64,000 bases of DNA from Limnanthes douglasii subsp. nivea (lineage: Eukaryota > Streptophyta > Magnoliopsida > Brassicales > Limnanthaceae): contig JAUPFV010000005.1 of assembly GCA_036936605.1 (NCBI GenBank), positions 5,569,670 through 5,633,669 of the forward strand, written 5' to 3'. Numbering within the stretch: the stretch's first letter is position 1; each line of letters opens with the position of its first letter. The position numbers were made by a program, and so were the translations under genes. This document shows positions 1 to 14,440 of this stretch, piece by piece. The notes below the pieces were generated by a model. The model did no database searches. It was not told the DNA's origin and worked only from the letters and a program-made list of their open reading frames with translations.

Positions 1-439
1 ATATTATTCTACATTTAAACATTTAATTTAATTTTTTAATTTTGTTTTTCAAATATTTTGTTTTTTTCTCTCTACAAAACTAAGAATAATCATTATATTT
101 TAAAAATATCATCCTAAATTTGTTAATTAAACAAAATATCATTCTACATTCAAACAAAATATTTGCTACTTATAATGATTATAGTATATTTTGACGAATA
201 TCATTCTACATTTAAATATTGAATTTGAATTTTCAATATCTCTTTTGAAAATATTTTTCATTTTTTTCCAATAATAATATTATTAATTAAATTAAAAAAT
301 ATTTACTAACATATAACGAAACCATATATTAATTATTAAAAAATATTTACAAATAAATTTAATATTTTTAAATATGTTTCCTTTATATTTTTTTTTAATT
401 AATATCAAATTCTAGAAGATTTAATAATATTTTTAATCA
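1..439. other. AT-rich spacer, no gene seen
   Basis: Very AT-rich DNA made of poly-A and poly-T runs with repeated short words such as ATCATTCTACATTTAAA. I see no open frame with coding character, no RNA gene and no clear element ends. Confidence 0.6.
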
Positions 440-623
440 AATTAAAAGAAAAAACTTCCCTGGGTACCCGCGGATGGGTACCCAAACCCGGCGGGTTTGG
501 GTGTGAGAAAAAAATATTACTACCCGACGGGTACGGGTTAGGGTATGAGTTTAGAAAAACATAGACGGGATGAGTTATGGGTTTAGCTATACCCGCACCC
601 ATCCCGACCCATTGCCATCCCTA
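440..623. mobile_element. hAT-type non-autonomous element, fragment
   Basis: A GC-rich island in AT-rich DNA built from variants of GGGTACCCGCGG and GGGTTTGGGT. Its right edge reads, on the minus strand, TAGGGATGGCAATGGGT, which resembles hAT terminal repeats of the TAGGGATG type. A matching left terminal repeat and an 8-bp target duplication were not found, so it is called a fragment. The right edge falls exactly where the 465-bp repeat starting at 624 begins. Confidence 0.4.
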
Positions 624-1090
624 TTTCTAAGTAATATTTTTTATTTCACAATAACAATCCTCATAAATTTTGGATTACTATAATTGTCAATAGCCAATTT
701 TTAAAGTCTACCAAAAAAATCATCTTTATTATAAAATCTTTTAACAATATTTTTTGTATTTTTGTTTCATATCTTTCTTTTTCCTTAAAATTGCCGTTCA
801 TATTTCTCAAATTAGAATTTGTACAACTAAACCCGTTTTAATCGGAAGGATTTCAATATAAATCATTTATTATATCAAATTTTCAAAAAAAAAAAATTTA
901 CTTTATATCCTTAAATTTTTACTTGCCTTCTTAAATAAAAGGCATGGTCCGAGAACTATTTGCATTTGATTTGATGATTCATATGTCTTTTTATGAAACC
1001 AACGGTGTTTGAAGGTTTTGGATGTTTTTTTCGCAATAATTTTTGAAGTATATTCGTAACCAAGTTATCATAATTATCGCAACCAGGTTT
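624..1090 (+). repeat. Direct duplication, copy 1
   Basis: This block and 1406-1870 are near-identical by eye over about 465 bp. Both begin TTTCTAAGTAATATTTTTTA and both contain ACCAACGGTGTTT near the end. The copies lie 782 bp apart start to start. No coding capacity and no terminal repeats are evident. Confidence 0.8.
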
Positions 1091-1405
1091 TTGATGCCCT
1101 TCTTTTCCCTAAAGCAAATGAATTCAAAAATAAATATAAATATTGAAATTTACTCCTTAATTTTGTTTGGCATGCTGAATTATGGTAAAACACCAAATAC
1201 AAGACAATAAAATCAGACTTAGTTTCATATGTAATCATAATCATGGACTCAATATTAAATACTAATCTTTGATACTTATTGGTTTTGAAGTCTTTAGACT
1301 ATTAGTCCTTTGCTTCAAGTTACAGTTATGTAACTTCAGTAACTTCAGTATGACAATTAAAAATTGATTGTTTGCTTAAAAATAATTACGATAGGTATGA
1401 TATAC

Positions 1406-1870
1406 TTTCTAAGTAATATTTTTTATTTCACAATAACAATCCTCATAAATTTTAGATTACTATAATTGTCAATAATCGATTTTTAAAGTCTACCAAAAAT
1501 CATCTTTATTATAAAATCTTTTAACAATATTTTTTGTATTTTTGTTTCACATCTTTTTTTTCCTTAAAATTGCACTTCATATTTCTCAAATTAGAATTTG
1601 TACAACTAAACCCGTTTTAATTGGAAGGATTTCAATATAAAGCATTTATTAAATCAAATTTTCAAAAGAATTTTTTTTATTTTATATCCTTAAATTTTTA
1701 CTTGTGTTCTTAAATAAAAGGCATGACCCAAGAACTATTTGTATTTAATTTGATGATTCATATGTCTTTTTATGCAACCAACGGTGTTTTAAAGTTTTGG
1801 ATGTTTCTTTTCCGCAACAATTTTTCACATATTTTCGCAACCAAGTTATCCTAAATTTCAAAACCTGATT
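1406..1870 (+). repeat. Direct duplication, copy 2
   Basis: Second copy of the block at 624-1090, differing by scattered substitutions and small indels. The DNA between the copies (1091-1405) is ordinary AT-rich sequence. Confidence 0.8.
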
Positions 1871-2912
1871 TCAGCAATTATTTTGCATGCATTTCATAGC
1901 CAAGTTATCCTAATTTTTAACCTCTTTTGTATTTTGATATCGCAACCATTTTACACGTATTTTTGCAACTGAATTACGTTAATTTTTAGATTAGTTTGTA
2001 TTTATCTTTGTTATTGAATTTCCCTTTTAGTACTAATTTACATGTATTTTGATTTCATAATGCAAATAAAAAATAACAAAAAAAACCAATATTCAAAATG
2101 TGCATACGAACGTAAGCCTATTGATTTTGCTTTAAAAGTAACCGGGAGATAACTAAAAGTATAATATTCAAAATTTAGGGATCAAACAATATACATGTTA
2201 AAGTTGGACTAAAATGTAACTTTTTTCTTAACTTTCGAAACTAAGATATATTTTTCTAAAGTTAAGAAACTAAAATATAATTTTTTTAAATCTAGATCCT
2301 AATATAATTTGTTAAAAAATTAACAAAAATATTAATACTGCTGGACCAAAAAAAAGCATGTAAGAGTAAAATTTTAATATTCCTATCTTCATCCAAAGTT
2401 TTCTTCTCCCAAAACTGTCATATTTCATGTTTGGACCAACAAATATATAAGAGATTACTCAGCTACATTCAAAAGAGATTTCTTTCAAAGAAATTCTATT
2501 CAATCAACAGAAATAAACACCTCCACTCAACAAAACTGTATTACATGAAAGAAGAAAAGAAAAGAGCAGCAGCTATTGTTGCATAGAGTTAACCAAACAC
2601 AATAAACAATTTACAAACCAAAGCCATGATTTAAACAAGAGACAAACAACACCTAGTCACCTTCATATGTGCTGGTCCGGCTAGTTCGATTCATGCATAG
2701 AATGAATCCGCTTAAATTTTTCTTCAATGATCGTGCCGATAACCAATACAACTATCCAAATTGTATGACATGGAAGAACCTATCTCCCTAAGCTGCTTAT
2801 GCATATATTTGATTCGTATACTTATCTACGCAAGCTTATAATACTGAGAAACCTTACTTTTAGCAGCACTCTTATAGCACCAGAAAGCAGAAACAGAACG
2901 CGTGAAAACTAC
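1871..2912. other. Spacer downstream of the MAP kinase gene
   Basis: AT-rich DNA between the duplication and the stop codon of the minus-strand kinase gene. The part nearest the gene (about 2450-2912) is less AT-rich and probably holds the 3' untranslated region. No other gene was recognised. Confidence 0.5.
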
Positions 2913-5541
<2,629 letters not shown>

Positions 5542-5787
5542 TGTGAGGTTTTGGTGTTTAGATGAAATGAAGCACTTTTTGATATGGAGAGGTCAAAAGG
5601 GATATGCTTTTGCCGTTTGAACTTTGAAATTTGAAATTTTAAAGGCATATTCTTTACGGGTAAACTTTATATTAAAAGGAAAGACTTTTAATGATTAAAA
5701 GTAAGGATTTTGGGTTTTGGAGCGGGTTTGGAGGAGATCTATTGTTTGAAAATATATTAAATCGCGAAATATTAATATGAATTTTTT

Positions 5788-5990
5788 TAGGGAAGCCGCA
5801 GCACTCATTCAGAGTGCAATGAGTGCGCGCAAGGTAAACTCTCAGTCTAACGCAATAGTCTGCAAACCAACGCCAAAAGGTAAATCACACAAGGTGTAGG
5901 CTCAACCGAGAAAATGTATGTAAAGGGACTCGAACTCATGACCTTTGGTCACAAACATGCCTTACTCAACCAACTCGGGTACCCTTAAGG
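5788..5990 (-). mobile_element. tRNA-derived SINE
   Basis: On the minus strand a tRNA-like head shows box A, TGGTTGAGTAAGGC (5972-5959), and box B, GGTCATGAGTTCGAGTCCC (5943-5925), at the spacing of an internal RNA polymerase III promoter. A non-tRNA body of about 130 bp follows and ends near TGCGGCTTCCC plus an A-run. It cannot fold into a tRNA, so it is read as a SINE. A target duplication was not resolved. It lies upstream of the kinase gene, in the same orientation. Confidence 0.7.
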
Positions 5991-6439
5991 GCAAAACTAA
6001 ATTCATTATGTGTCGCGGCTTGGAATTTGCATTCATTAGTATGTAAACGAGCCCAACTCTCGCTGAACTACTAAATCAAAGAAAAGTGATATTTCCTCTC
6101 TTTTTCTATGATAACGTTTCTTTTATGATAAAGTTTTATTGTATCTTCTTTATTTGGTTTGATGAAAGGGCTGTATTTAAGTTATTATTATGATTATGAT
6201 TTAAGAAACAGAGTTGTTAAAGCCTTTTTCATCTTCTCAATTCAAGGAGCTTCCTGACTTAGAGTTTTGTGTTTCATTTTTTGAAATCCATCATTATCTC
6301 CTTCAAATCTCTGGTTAAAACTCTGGGAAGAAGCTCTATTTTGGTCTCTATCTCAAGGACTTTGAACAAAACATTGAAATCTTTATTTCGATATTCACTG
6401 GAGGCAAGCTCCCTCGATCAATATGTTTGATATAGAAGA
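5991..6439. other. Spacer, possibly LINE 5' leader
   Basis: Mixed-composition sequence between the SINE and the first recognisable LINE ORF1 codons. Parts (6230-6420) may be the LINE 5' untranslated region, but no motif confirms it. Confidence 0.35.
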
Positions 6440-6566
6440 CCTGTAGTAACAAGAAAATAAGTCAAAACAATAAAAATGTTTTCGAGAAATAAATCATAAC
6501 TCGAGGCAGCAACAAGATCATACTCAAACAAACAGATCAAGCCAGAATCTACAAAGTATAAGACTG

Positions 6567-8541
6567 ATGATATTGATCTACAATTCAACGAAACAATCCT
6601 TGAAAATTTACAGTCTTTGTACTACTTTCACACTAATTGGGAAGTTCTCAAAAGGTCTCCCTAAAAACGAATCTTGGACAAGTTCTTTGAAGAAAGAAAG
6701 TTTGAAGGAGACTTCTCCTATACAAATTGGGACCCTCACCATCTCTTCCTAGAATTTTCACTAAAAGATGATATTAGCAAGATTTGGAGTCGCAGTTCTT
6801 GGATTGTTGGCCACCATTCAGTGAGAGTTATAAAGCGGCTCCCCTCTTTCACTCCCAAGATAGAATGGCATATAGTCCCGATCTGGGTTAAGATTGAAAA
6901 GTTGCCGGAAAGCATGTACAATGAGGACATTATCCACTCGATAGCATCAGCATTATGGAATCCTATTAAATCTTGGATACCCCAAAAAAATGAAGCATTA
7001 TACAATGCGTGTTACGCCTGGGTCGAGATCGATATTTCAAGATAATTACAATATAGTATGTGCATAGGCGGAGTCAGGTGGGGTCCCAAGAACCCACCTA
7101 GCTCCATAAATCCTATCTTTAGTACCTTACTTATACTTTATGACTCAGTCTAGTTGGTAAAGGTGCGCATTAAGAACCCATGGATTGTTGTTCTGTTGAT
7201 TTTTTACTGGTTTACACTAAATTATTTATTATGGCTTTATGTTATTAATTTTCAAAATTGAAGCTTGTTACATGTCTTATATTACTATTCACTAGTTACA
7301 AAGATTAACATGGGTTGATTTATATTTTTTTTAAGATAGAAAACTGTAGATTTCAATTTCGAAACAAATAGACCTGCATAAATCATAATTTTTTATTTTG
7401 CTTTACGGATCAAACCGTAACAACATAGGCTCTCGAGTTCACTAACAATACATGTCATAATCAATACATTTATTAGTCTTTGCATACTGCGGAAAAATCT
7501 CAAACTAAAACCCGATCAAACCGTAACAACATAGCCTTTCGAGTTCACTAGTAATAGATGTCCTAATCAATACATCTATTAGTCTACTTCAATTTTTTTA
7601 TGTTATAATAGTACTTCAAAGTGTTGACAAAAATAATATGAAAGATTCACTTAAACAACTTTTATATAAATGAAATATGAAGATATATTACAAAACCATT
7701 TTACAACTTCCACTACCAAAGAAATATTTTTTGGACAATAACCAGGACACCATAGGGTTTAAATCGTGGCTACGCCACTGAGTATGTGGCTGGGCATTGG
7801 AGAGAATTTTGGTGCTTAGATTCAACTCAATTTTAAGAATGTTCCAGCATATTGTGATCATTGCTATCATGTTGGTCATGGAAAATCAGCTTATAAAAAG
7901 CCACCACAGACTACAAACCAGCAAGATTAAGGAAAGAACAACTTAGATGAAGATCATGTACAAAATCCTACAACAATGAATGTACAAAATTTAAACAAGT
8001 AACTGATGATGTTACCAAAAAATCAGATTAAACTAAGGAATCAAATGTTCGAGCTATCGATGGAGCAGATGAATTGGTTATTTAAGGATCAGATGAATAT
8101 ACCACTAACATATGCCCTAAACTAGTTGAACATAATGTCATTGATGAAAATAATGTTACTAGCATACCTGATCTCAATCCTAAACCAGTTGATCACAATG
8201 TTATCAGTAATCCTGAAAATAATGTTACAATTATACCTGAGAAGATGGCCACATATGTTGATGTTGAGAGATCGGATGAAGACATTGTGGAAGCTATCAG
8301 ATCTCTTAATGCAAAAGAATTCTATGAAGAGATAACAGATTATCTCTCCACTAATTATATTGCACCAAAGAAAATCAATACAGGCAGCCTCCCTAATTCA
8401 CCCACTTTCTACAACAGATATACAAACTCAAGTTTTCAAAAGGTTCTCAATAGGAAGTTGAAGTTGGCAAGATCAAAAAATCTGAAACAACTTAAAATAC
8501 AATTTCTTTCTTGTAAAGAGACAAAAAAATTGCTAGAATAA
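6567..8541 (+). pseudogene. LINE ORF1 (DUF4283 / zinc knuckle), broken
   Basis: ORF1 protein of plant L1 elements, thought to bind element RNA. The N-terminal DUF4283-like region runs through about 6630-7042, with a frameshift near 6670 between TLIGKFSKGLPKNES and the frame holding SVRVIKRLPSF and VPIWVKIEKLPES. A 718-bp hAT element follows. After it the knuckle at about 7838-7880 reads CDHCYHVGHGKSAY, a C-x2-C-x4-H-x4-C site whose last cysteine is now tyrosine. The last stretch (8245-8541) is open and ends in TAA seven bases before the ORF2 ATG. Not functional. Confidence 0.72.
7063..7780. mobile_element. hAT non-autonomous element with perfect 8-bp TSD
   Basis: Bounded by AGTATGTG at 7055-7062 and again at 7781-7788, a perfect 8-bp target duplication as made by hAT transposases. 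Termini are imperfect inverted repeats: left CATAGGCGGAGTCAGG, right (minus strand) CAGTGGCGTAGCCACG, close to the CAGTGGCGGAGCCA ends common in plant hAT elements. Length 718 bp with no transposase. Internally a segment of about 75 bp starting ATCAAACCGTAACAACATAG is duplicated (about 7408-7480 and 7512-7585). Confidence 0.85.
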
Positions 8542-8548
8542 ATCATAA

Positions 8549-11110
8549 ATGATTACGTGTTGGAATGTTAGAGGTGTGGGAAACAAGAGAACTATAAGAA
8601 GACTGAAGTCAATCATAAAAAAGGAAAAGATCTTGCTACTATGTATTCAGGAGAACCTATGGTTGAAAACATCAAAATTGAGTCTATATCTATAAAACTA
8701 AATCTCCTTAACTTCTTTGCTAATGTATCTAATAAAATATGGTTATTCTGGTCACCTGATTATCAACTATATATAATCCTAGATAATGGTTAATGTATTC
8801 ATACATATATGCTAAATGCCAAAGATAAAATAGAATGCATCTTCGGGACACATTAAGGGAAATAGTTGAATCGGTAGGTGAATGGTTGTTAATCCTTCTG
8901 AACAAGCTAAATGTGTTAATTATTTTAACCAAAGTTCCACTGAATTTAATGATACAATCAAATACTATTTTCTTGAGGATACATGTTTTTTACGGACTCA
9001 ATACACATGGACTAACAAGACAATGTGGAAACGATTGGACATAATCCTAATTAATCAGGTTTGGGCTGAGTTCTTTGTAGATACTAAGGTGGTTCACATG
9101 TATAGAACGTGCTCTGATCACACCCCCTTGTGTGTATCTCTTATCAAAGAAAGAGACAACCTCATTAAGAGCTTCAAATTCCTTAATGATTGGACACTCG
9201 ATGATGAGTTTTTAAGCATTGTTGATACAAGTTAGAAAGCCCCAATGAGTGGATATCCGTTATTCATCTTTTGGAATAAGTTAAAAAGATTAAAAGAAGC
9301 GCTGAAAAGTTGGAACAAAAGTATTTCATGAACATATTTGATAAGGTGAACCAAACAGAGGACAATGTAATACATCTTAAACAGAAGTTCCTCAACTCTA
9401 ATAGTCAAGAAGATAAAATAATTATGAAGAAAGCTAAAGAATAACACCTCATTTCCCTCACTATGGAAGAAGAGTTCTGGAAACAGAAATGCTACTCAAA
9501 CTGGCTCCAAGATCGTGATCGCAACACAAAATTATATCATAACTTTTTTAAAAGAAGGATGAGAAAATCTAAAGTGTCTGGTATTTAGCTTCAAAATGAA
9601 TGGTTTCCTGATAATAAAACTATCAAAGCTTCTACAGAAGATTACTTTAAAAATATTATAGCATGTTCTTCTTATTGTAATCTCAATCAACAAGTTGAAT
9701 ACATGAATAATGGAATCTTTAATTCTATCCCTAAACTTGTTTACAATACCGACAATTCCTTTATTTTAGCTGTACCTACAGAACAGAAGATTTGGAGTTC
9801 AATACAAAACCTTAACTCAGAAGAAGTGTTGATGGTTTCAACAAACTTTCTTTACTACATATTGGCATATCATTAAGATAGACCTGTGTAATGCTATTGA
9901 GTCCTTCATCAAAGGTCAAGCTATCCCAAAAGGTATTATAGCTACCGGCATATGCTTAATTCCTAAAGTTAAAGTTCCTCAATTTTGGAACCAATTTTAA
10001 CCAATAAGTCTATGCACAATGCTTAACAGAATAATGTGTAAACTACTAAATAATAGATTGTCTACTCGTCTACCTAAATTATTTCTGAGTTTCAAGGAGC
10101 ATATGTTAAAGGTATGCTGATCCATAAGAACACCCCTATTACAAATGAGTTGATTCATGACATCAACAGAAAAACGAAGGCTGACAACATAATCATAAAA
10201 GTGGACATGTCTAAAGCATTTGATAACCTTTCCCACTACTTTATTTTAAAAGTCCTACTATGCTATGGTTTTAACAAGGGAGTAACTTCTTTAATATCTA
10301 ACATCATTCAGTATGTTCAAGTTTCAATTCTAATCAATGGTGAATCTACTGGCTTTTTCAAAATGAAAAGAGGAATCAGACAAGGGGACCCCCTATCCCC
10401 TAGTTTGTTTATTCTTGTTGAGGATGTCCTACTTAGGGGCTTACATGAGCTGTTTATTAATGAAAAATCTCTACGATATTCAACCATAAGCAATTTAATT
10501 ATTCTTATTCTCTCATTTGTTGCTAACCTTCTAATATTCTCTAATGGTTTATTTGGAGCATATTGGTAACTTTTTACAGGTCTACCAAGATGTCCCACGT
10601 CAGTCTTTAAACAAGGAGAATACTAATATCATTACTGCAAATTTGTCTCAAGACAGAAGGAACTCTTTAGCTATTCAAACTAGCTTCAATATCAGCAATT
10701 TGCCAACCACTTACGTTGAAGTTACCCGCTGCCCTCACAACAAAGTATCAAACTATTATTTTCTGCTAGAAAAGATCAAGGCAAAAATCAAAAGTTGGAA
10801 TTAAAAATCTCTTTCCTTTGGGGGTAAAATTACCTTGATAAACACATTGTTAATGCCAATCCCACAATATTGGCTTCAAAGCTGCTTGCTACCAAGATCT
10901 GTCATCACAAACATATAGAGGCTGTTGAATAAACTTTTCTGGGGATTATCAAGTGAAGCATCTAAAATTCACTGGTCATCTTGGCAAATCTGTAAATTAT
11001 ATGGAGAAGGTGGTTTAAATGTTAGAAGGCTAGAAGACATTCAACAAGCTTTATCTTGCAAATTATGGATAAATTTTAGATAAAACAACACATTGTGCGC
11101 TAGACTAATG
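8549..11110 (+). pseudogene. LINE ORF2: endonuclease and reverse transcriptase, broken
   Basis: Begins at ATG 8549 with MITCWNVRGVGNKR, the typical start of a plant L1 AP endonuclease, and recovers the C-terminal endonuclease at 8882-9235 (TWTNKTMWKRLD, CSDHTP). The middle of the endonuclease is damaged. Reverse transcriptase is recognisable at about 9990-10570: KVDMSKAFDNL and GIRQGDPLSPSLFIL are present, but the metal-binding F-A-D-D box reads FVANLL, so both aspartates are gone. Weak similarity continues (ALSCKLW) to about 11110. Many stops and shifts. Not functional. Confidence 0.78.
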
Positions 11111-11141
11111 CATAGAATTTACTGCAAAAGAAGGCACCCTC

Positions 11142-11548
11142 TGGTGAGGTTGATTATCGTTTGAGGGTAAATTTGTAATTTGTTCAGAGTTTTATGGAGG
11201 TTTATGGGTGTTTAATATCTAGAGTAAAGAGTAGAGGGAGAATTAAGCAGCCTGGTTGTATTTAATTTTCATTACCCATATTTAATGCAGGTGGTTGGGT
11301 ATTTATACCCTTACACTTGGGCTTTATGGGTTTTCGGGTCATGTTTAATGGACCCAGGTCATGTTTGAAGACCCATGAGCTTTTAGTAGGAGAGCAAGCA
11401 GCTTAGTCAAGAAGTGTTTAGGTTTTTTAGTACTTTTGTCATAGTTCGAACAGTTCGATAGGCTAGGTGTTCGAAGTGCCCTGTCCGGTCCGGTGAGCTT
11501 GGTCTGATCTGTCCTTGTCCGGAGTGGAAGCAGAATTTGGACTCATCA
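11142..11548 (-). repeat. LTR of a truncated Tat-type retrotransposon (element B)
   Basis: About 407 bp starting TGGTGAGG and ending GGACTCATCA on the plus strand, so TG...CA in the element's minus orientation. It aligns by eye along its length with the 377-bp LTRs at 29872 and 40218 but is clearly more divergent. Shared blocks include CCTGGTTGTAT, GGGTATTTATACCCTTA and TTTTAGTACTTTTGTC. By position it is the 3' LTR. It interrupts the LINE at its left edge. Confidence 0.75.
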
Positions 11549-11891
11549 GGAGCCCCTTTTTTAGGTGTTTGTTCAAATGCCTTTGTCAAAAACCTGAAAA
11601 ACAGTCCGATGTCAGGGGTAGTTTTTCTCGGACAAGTCTCTCATCTTGGGCTATGGTTTTATCCGGACTGATAAAACTATGTGAATCCAAACGGTTTTTC
11701 TCCAGATTTTATGGGACACGTGTCACTTTCTGATTGGTTGTTTCAGACGTTTTTTCACCTTGAATTTTGAACCCACCTTCTTCGAAAATCAACCTCTTTA
11801 TTAAAGAGGGTGACATCAGCGTCGTCTTTTAATTATTACCAATCTTTTCGAATTCTCCTAGGAATCAAACTCCTTTTTTTTTCAGATTCAC
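11549..11891. other. Region between LTR and antisense gene (element B)
   Basis: Alignable in patches with 30249-30577 of the full element, for example the segments containing GGGACACGTGTC. It lies upstream of a plus-strand TATA box and so may be the promoter region of the antisense gene. No ORF of note. Confidence 0.45.
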
Positions 11892-11899
11892 TATAAATT
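11892..11899 (+). promoter_or_regulatory. TATA box of the antisense gene (element B)
   Basis: TATAAATT lies 102 nt upstream of the antisense-gene ATG at 11994. The related element has TATAAATT at 30578-30585, 103 nt upstream of its ATG. The shared motif and spacing in two divergent copies argue for a real plus-strand promoter. Confidence 0.6.
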
Positions 11900-11993
11900 G
11901 AAACATTTTTTACTGTTTACCATCACTCTCGTTTTTACTCTGCAAATCCTTAAAGTTTCTTCTCTCCAAAACAAATCTTTACCCAGATCGTTT

Positions 11994-13342
11994 ATGTTCA
12001 CAGCGAGGAACGCTTTGATCAAAGGTGGGTGGCTCAACCTCTCTGAACTTGAAAAGGCGCAAAAGGTCGAAAGAGAAAGGCGCATTGCAGCAGGCTTACC
12101 TGCTTCGCCCATCGACAAACCAGTGACTTCAGCCACAGAATCAGATCAAGGTTCTTCTTCTTCAAAAGGCATTAAACCGAAAAGGTTATTTCAAACCAAT
12201 CTCTCACCCATCATCTCAGATTCTTCGGTTCAAGAATCGGAACCTGTTGTTGAGCCAGGTGTAACTGTTACGAGTTTTAAAAAACCCTCCCCATTTTTAG
12301 CTATGGGGTCAGACGCTGAAACCTCCCCTCAAAAATTAGTTGACCGAAGAAAAGGCCGGTTGGTCAAGGGTCAAGCTTCTAAGAGTACTCCTTCAAAATC
12401 GGGTGCCAAGGACATCAGCACTGGGTCAGAAGTGCCCATCAGAGCTCCCAAGGACAGGCTGCCCGGTCCAGAGGGCACTAGCTCAAGCCTTCGAAGAGAA
12501 GCATCTGCATCAGAGCCCTAACCGGAGGCCAGAAACCTATAAAACACTGAAGCTCAGCAGTCCGGAGACCAGGCTGAGCCAAATCCAAGCCTTCCCCTTG
12601 CCACTGCTACTGAAAACCCCTCATCAATCATGGAGGAAGTCATGGAGGACTCTATTGAAGAGGCTTCATTCGAGTCTGAGCCTTCCGGACAGACCAGTGG
12701 TGCTGTTGCTGCCAAAAACGATAAAGGCAAGGAGAAGCTGTGCTTGAGGCATCTAGATCTGCCGGAGAGTCTTGAAGGAAGGGTGGGGCCTTGTTTTCAC
12801 AAGGTCAATGTCAAGTACCTCCTCGCCCTGCAAAAGATTAACTATGCATTCATCCACACAGCTGAACTGGGCCGGATGCGTACGAAGTGAGGAATTCCAG
12901 AGAACGTGAAGATGAGGATCCCTATAAACCCAGAGACTCCCATGGACTGCAAATTGAGCGAAATAGTCATCTTCACGGAGTTGTTTAATTGGGGGCTCGG
13001 ATTCCCCTTGGACCCAGAAATTGTCAGATACTTTCATCTCATAAAACCTGTCCGAGCCAATTGAGCCCCAATGCTTGGTACACCCTCATGTCCTGCATCA
13101 TGGCTTCTAGGCTCTCCGGGATTCCTCTTCCAATGGAGGAGTTTGCTGCTGTGGCCAATCTTTACAGAAACCACCACATCCCCTTCTACCACTTCAATAT
13201 GGGGGATAACTTCAAAGCTGTTGATGACCTGCTGGAGTCGGAGAGGAATTGGAGGACTCAATTTCTGTTTGTAAGTGGTGCATGGGAGAATGGAAAAAAA
13301 ATCAAGTCCGGAGTCAACCCAAGTCTTCTCACTAGCAGATGG
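11994..13342 (+). pseudogene. Tat antisense gene (Transposase_28-like), partial
   Basis: Homologue of the antisense gene at 30681-34312. Starts MFTARNALIKGGWLNLSE, then a low-complexity Ser/Pro/Lys linker to about 12520. After frameshifts comes a conserved globular part: LPESLEGRVGPCFHK (about 12760), GFPLDPEIVRYFHL (13000), LSPNAWYTLMSCIM (13060-13100), IPLPMEEFAAVANL and MGDNFKAVDDLLESE (about 13195-13240). FPLxxxVRxF followed by LxPNAW is the pattern I associate with Pfam Transposase_28 (putative gypsy-type transposon). A TGA (RTK*GIPE) and frame changes inactivate it. It breaks at 13342, just before the position of the intron in the full copy, where unrelated DNA begins. Because it lacks the hAT insertion, it shows the pre-insertion state of the other copy. 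Confidence 0.75.
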
Positions 13343-13360
13343 TATCTGAATTTTGAGCTT

Positions 13361-14440
13361 ATAATGTCCAAAGCTTATATGGCCATAATTTTGAGCTTCA
13401 GAGATGAAGTGCTTTGAATGGTATCTGAATAACATACAACATTGGAGATATGGAATCAAATTCAAGGCATTTACATGAAAAAGTCACTAACAATTAGATT
13501 GTATCTTCAGAAACAGTTTGTACACGCTGTCATAAACACTATTAGTTTCAGATATAATAAACATAATATATTTTTCATACAATAAACACTATTAATTCAA
13601 CATATACAAAAAAATAATGTTTTGCATCTAATACAACAATATTTATTTTATTCATTTGATTTTTTTTGGTTTCACTGTAGCACAACATCTTCACTCAGAA
13701 AACATGAGACGATCTACCAACCCTTCCAAATATGTCAGACTATCGGGTAAAAAACCTAGCAAATCAGTACACTACCGATCGTTGGAGAATGAAATTCAGT
13801 GTGCTTCAATAAAGGAACAACAAATTGAGTGTTTAAGTAATACGTCATTCTACGTTTTTTTAAAGCATCGTTTGATAAAAGAACTGCTGATATGTCTATC
13901 CAAAATATATTATCATACTTAGGATCTAAAGTTATTAAGTTACGACGTTGGCCGAGCAGTATTTAAGTTCAGTGCAAAATGCATAAGACTCACGAAAAAT
14001 GATGTTAAGGTAATTTTTAATATCAAGTGTGAGACTAGACAAATGTCACTTGTAAAAAGAGTTTTGAATCAATATGATAGATGAAAAAGAGGAGAATTAC
14101 GTATAATCACCATATAATTTAAGGAAATATTGTAAAAAAACGTACATAGACGCCCCTTAGATAAAAACAAGAAGATAAAGGTAATAACTATAATTTAAGT
14201 ACTATTATATAACGCTACATAAAGCACTATAACTTAATTTAATCATTTATTTAGGATAAAATGTTGAAAGCAGCAACAACAAGGGATGGTACCGAAAGTA
14301 TACGTGATACAAATGTACTCTTTATACTAATACTATGCTCTACTTTATTGTTTTACACTTCATGAAATGTAATGGCTTCAACCATGGTTCCATATGCCAA
14401 AGACTTAGATGAAACTAATGAATACGATTGGGCTGAAGCA
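13361..14440 (+). repeat. 1.08-kb dispersed direct repeat, copy 1
   Basis: From AATGTCCAAAGCTTATA to GGGCTGA this segment matches 27381-28457 closely, with the same order of features throughout. Copies are in the same orientation, about 14.0 kb apart. No LTR, terminal inverted repeat or poly-A end was identified. It carries the mobile-domain-like remnant described separately. Confidence 0.85.

Larger units (their letters stand above)
6440..11141 (+). mobile_element. L1-type LINE, inactivated, 3' end lost
   Basis: Non-LTR retrotransposon of the plant L1 group: a DUF4283-like ORF1 with zinc knuckle, then ORF2 with AP endonuclease and reverse transcriptase. It belongs to the same family as the element at about 58.1-63.6 kb; both ORF1s share the V/LIGKFS.GLPK start and the D.(R/H)H..(M/L)EF segment. 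A hAT element splits ORF1 and an LTR at 11142 ends the recognisable LINE. Frameshifts, stops and lost catalytic residues make it dead. The left end is approximate. Confidence 0.8.

Noticed and set aside
5925..5972. tRNA gene suggested by box A and box B on the minus strand
   Set aside because: No acceptor stem or anticodon arm can be formed; the sequence continues into a SINE body.
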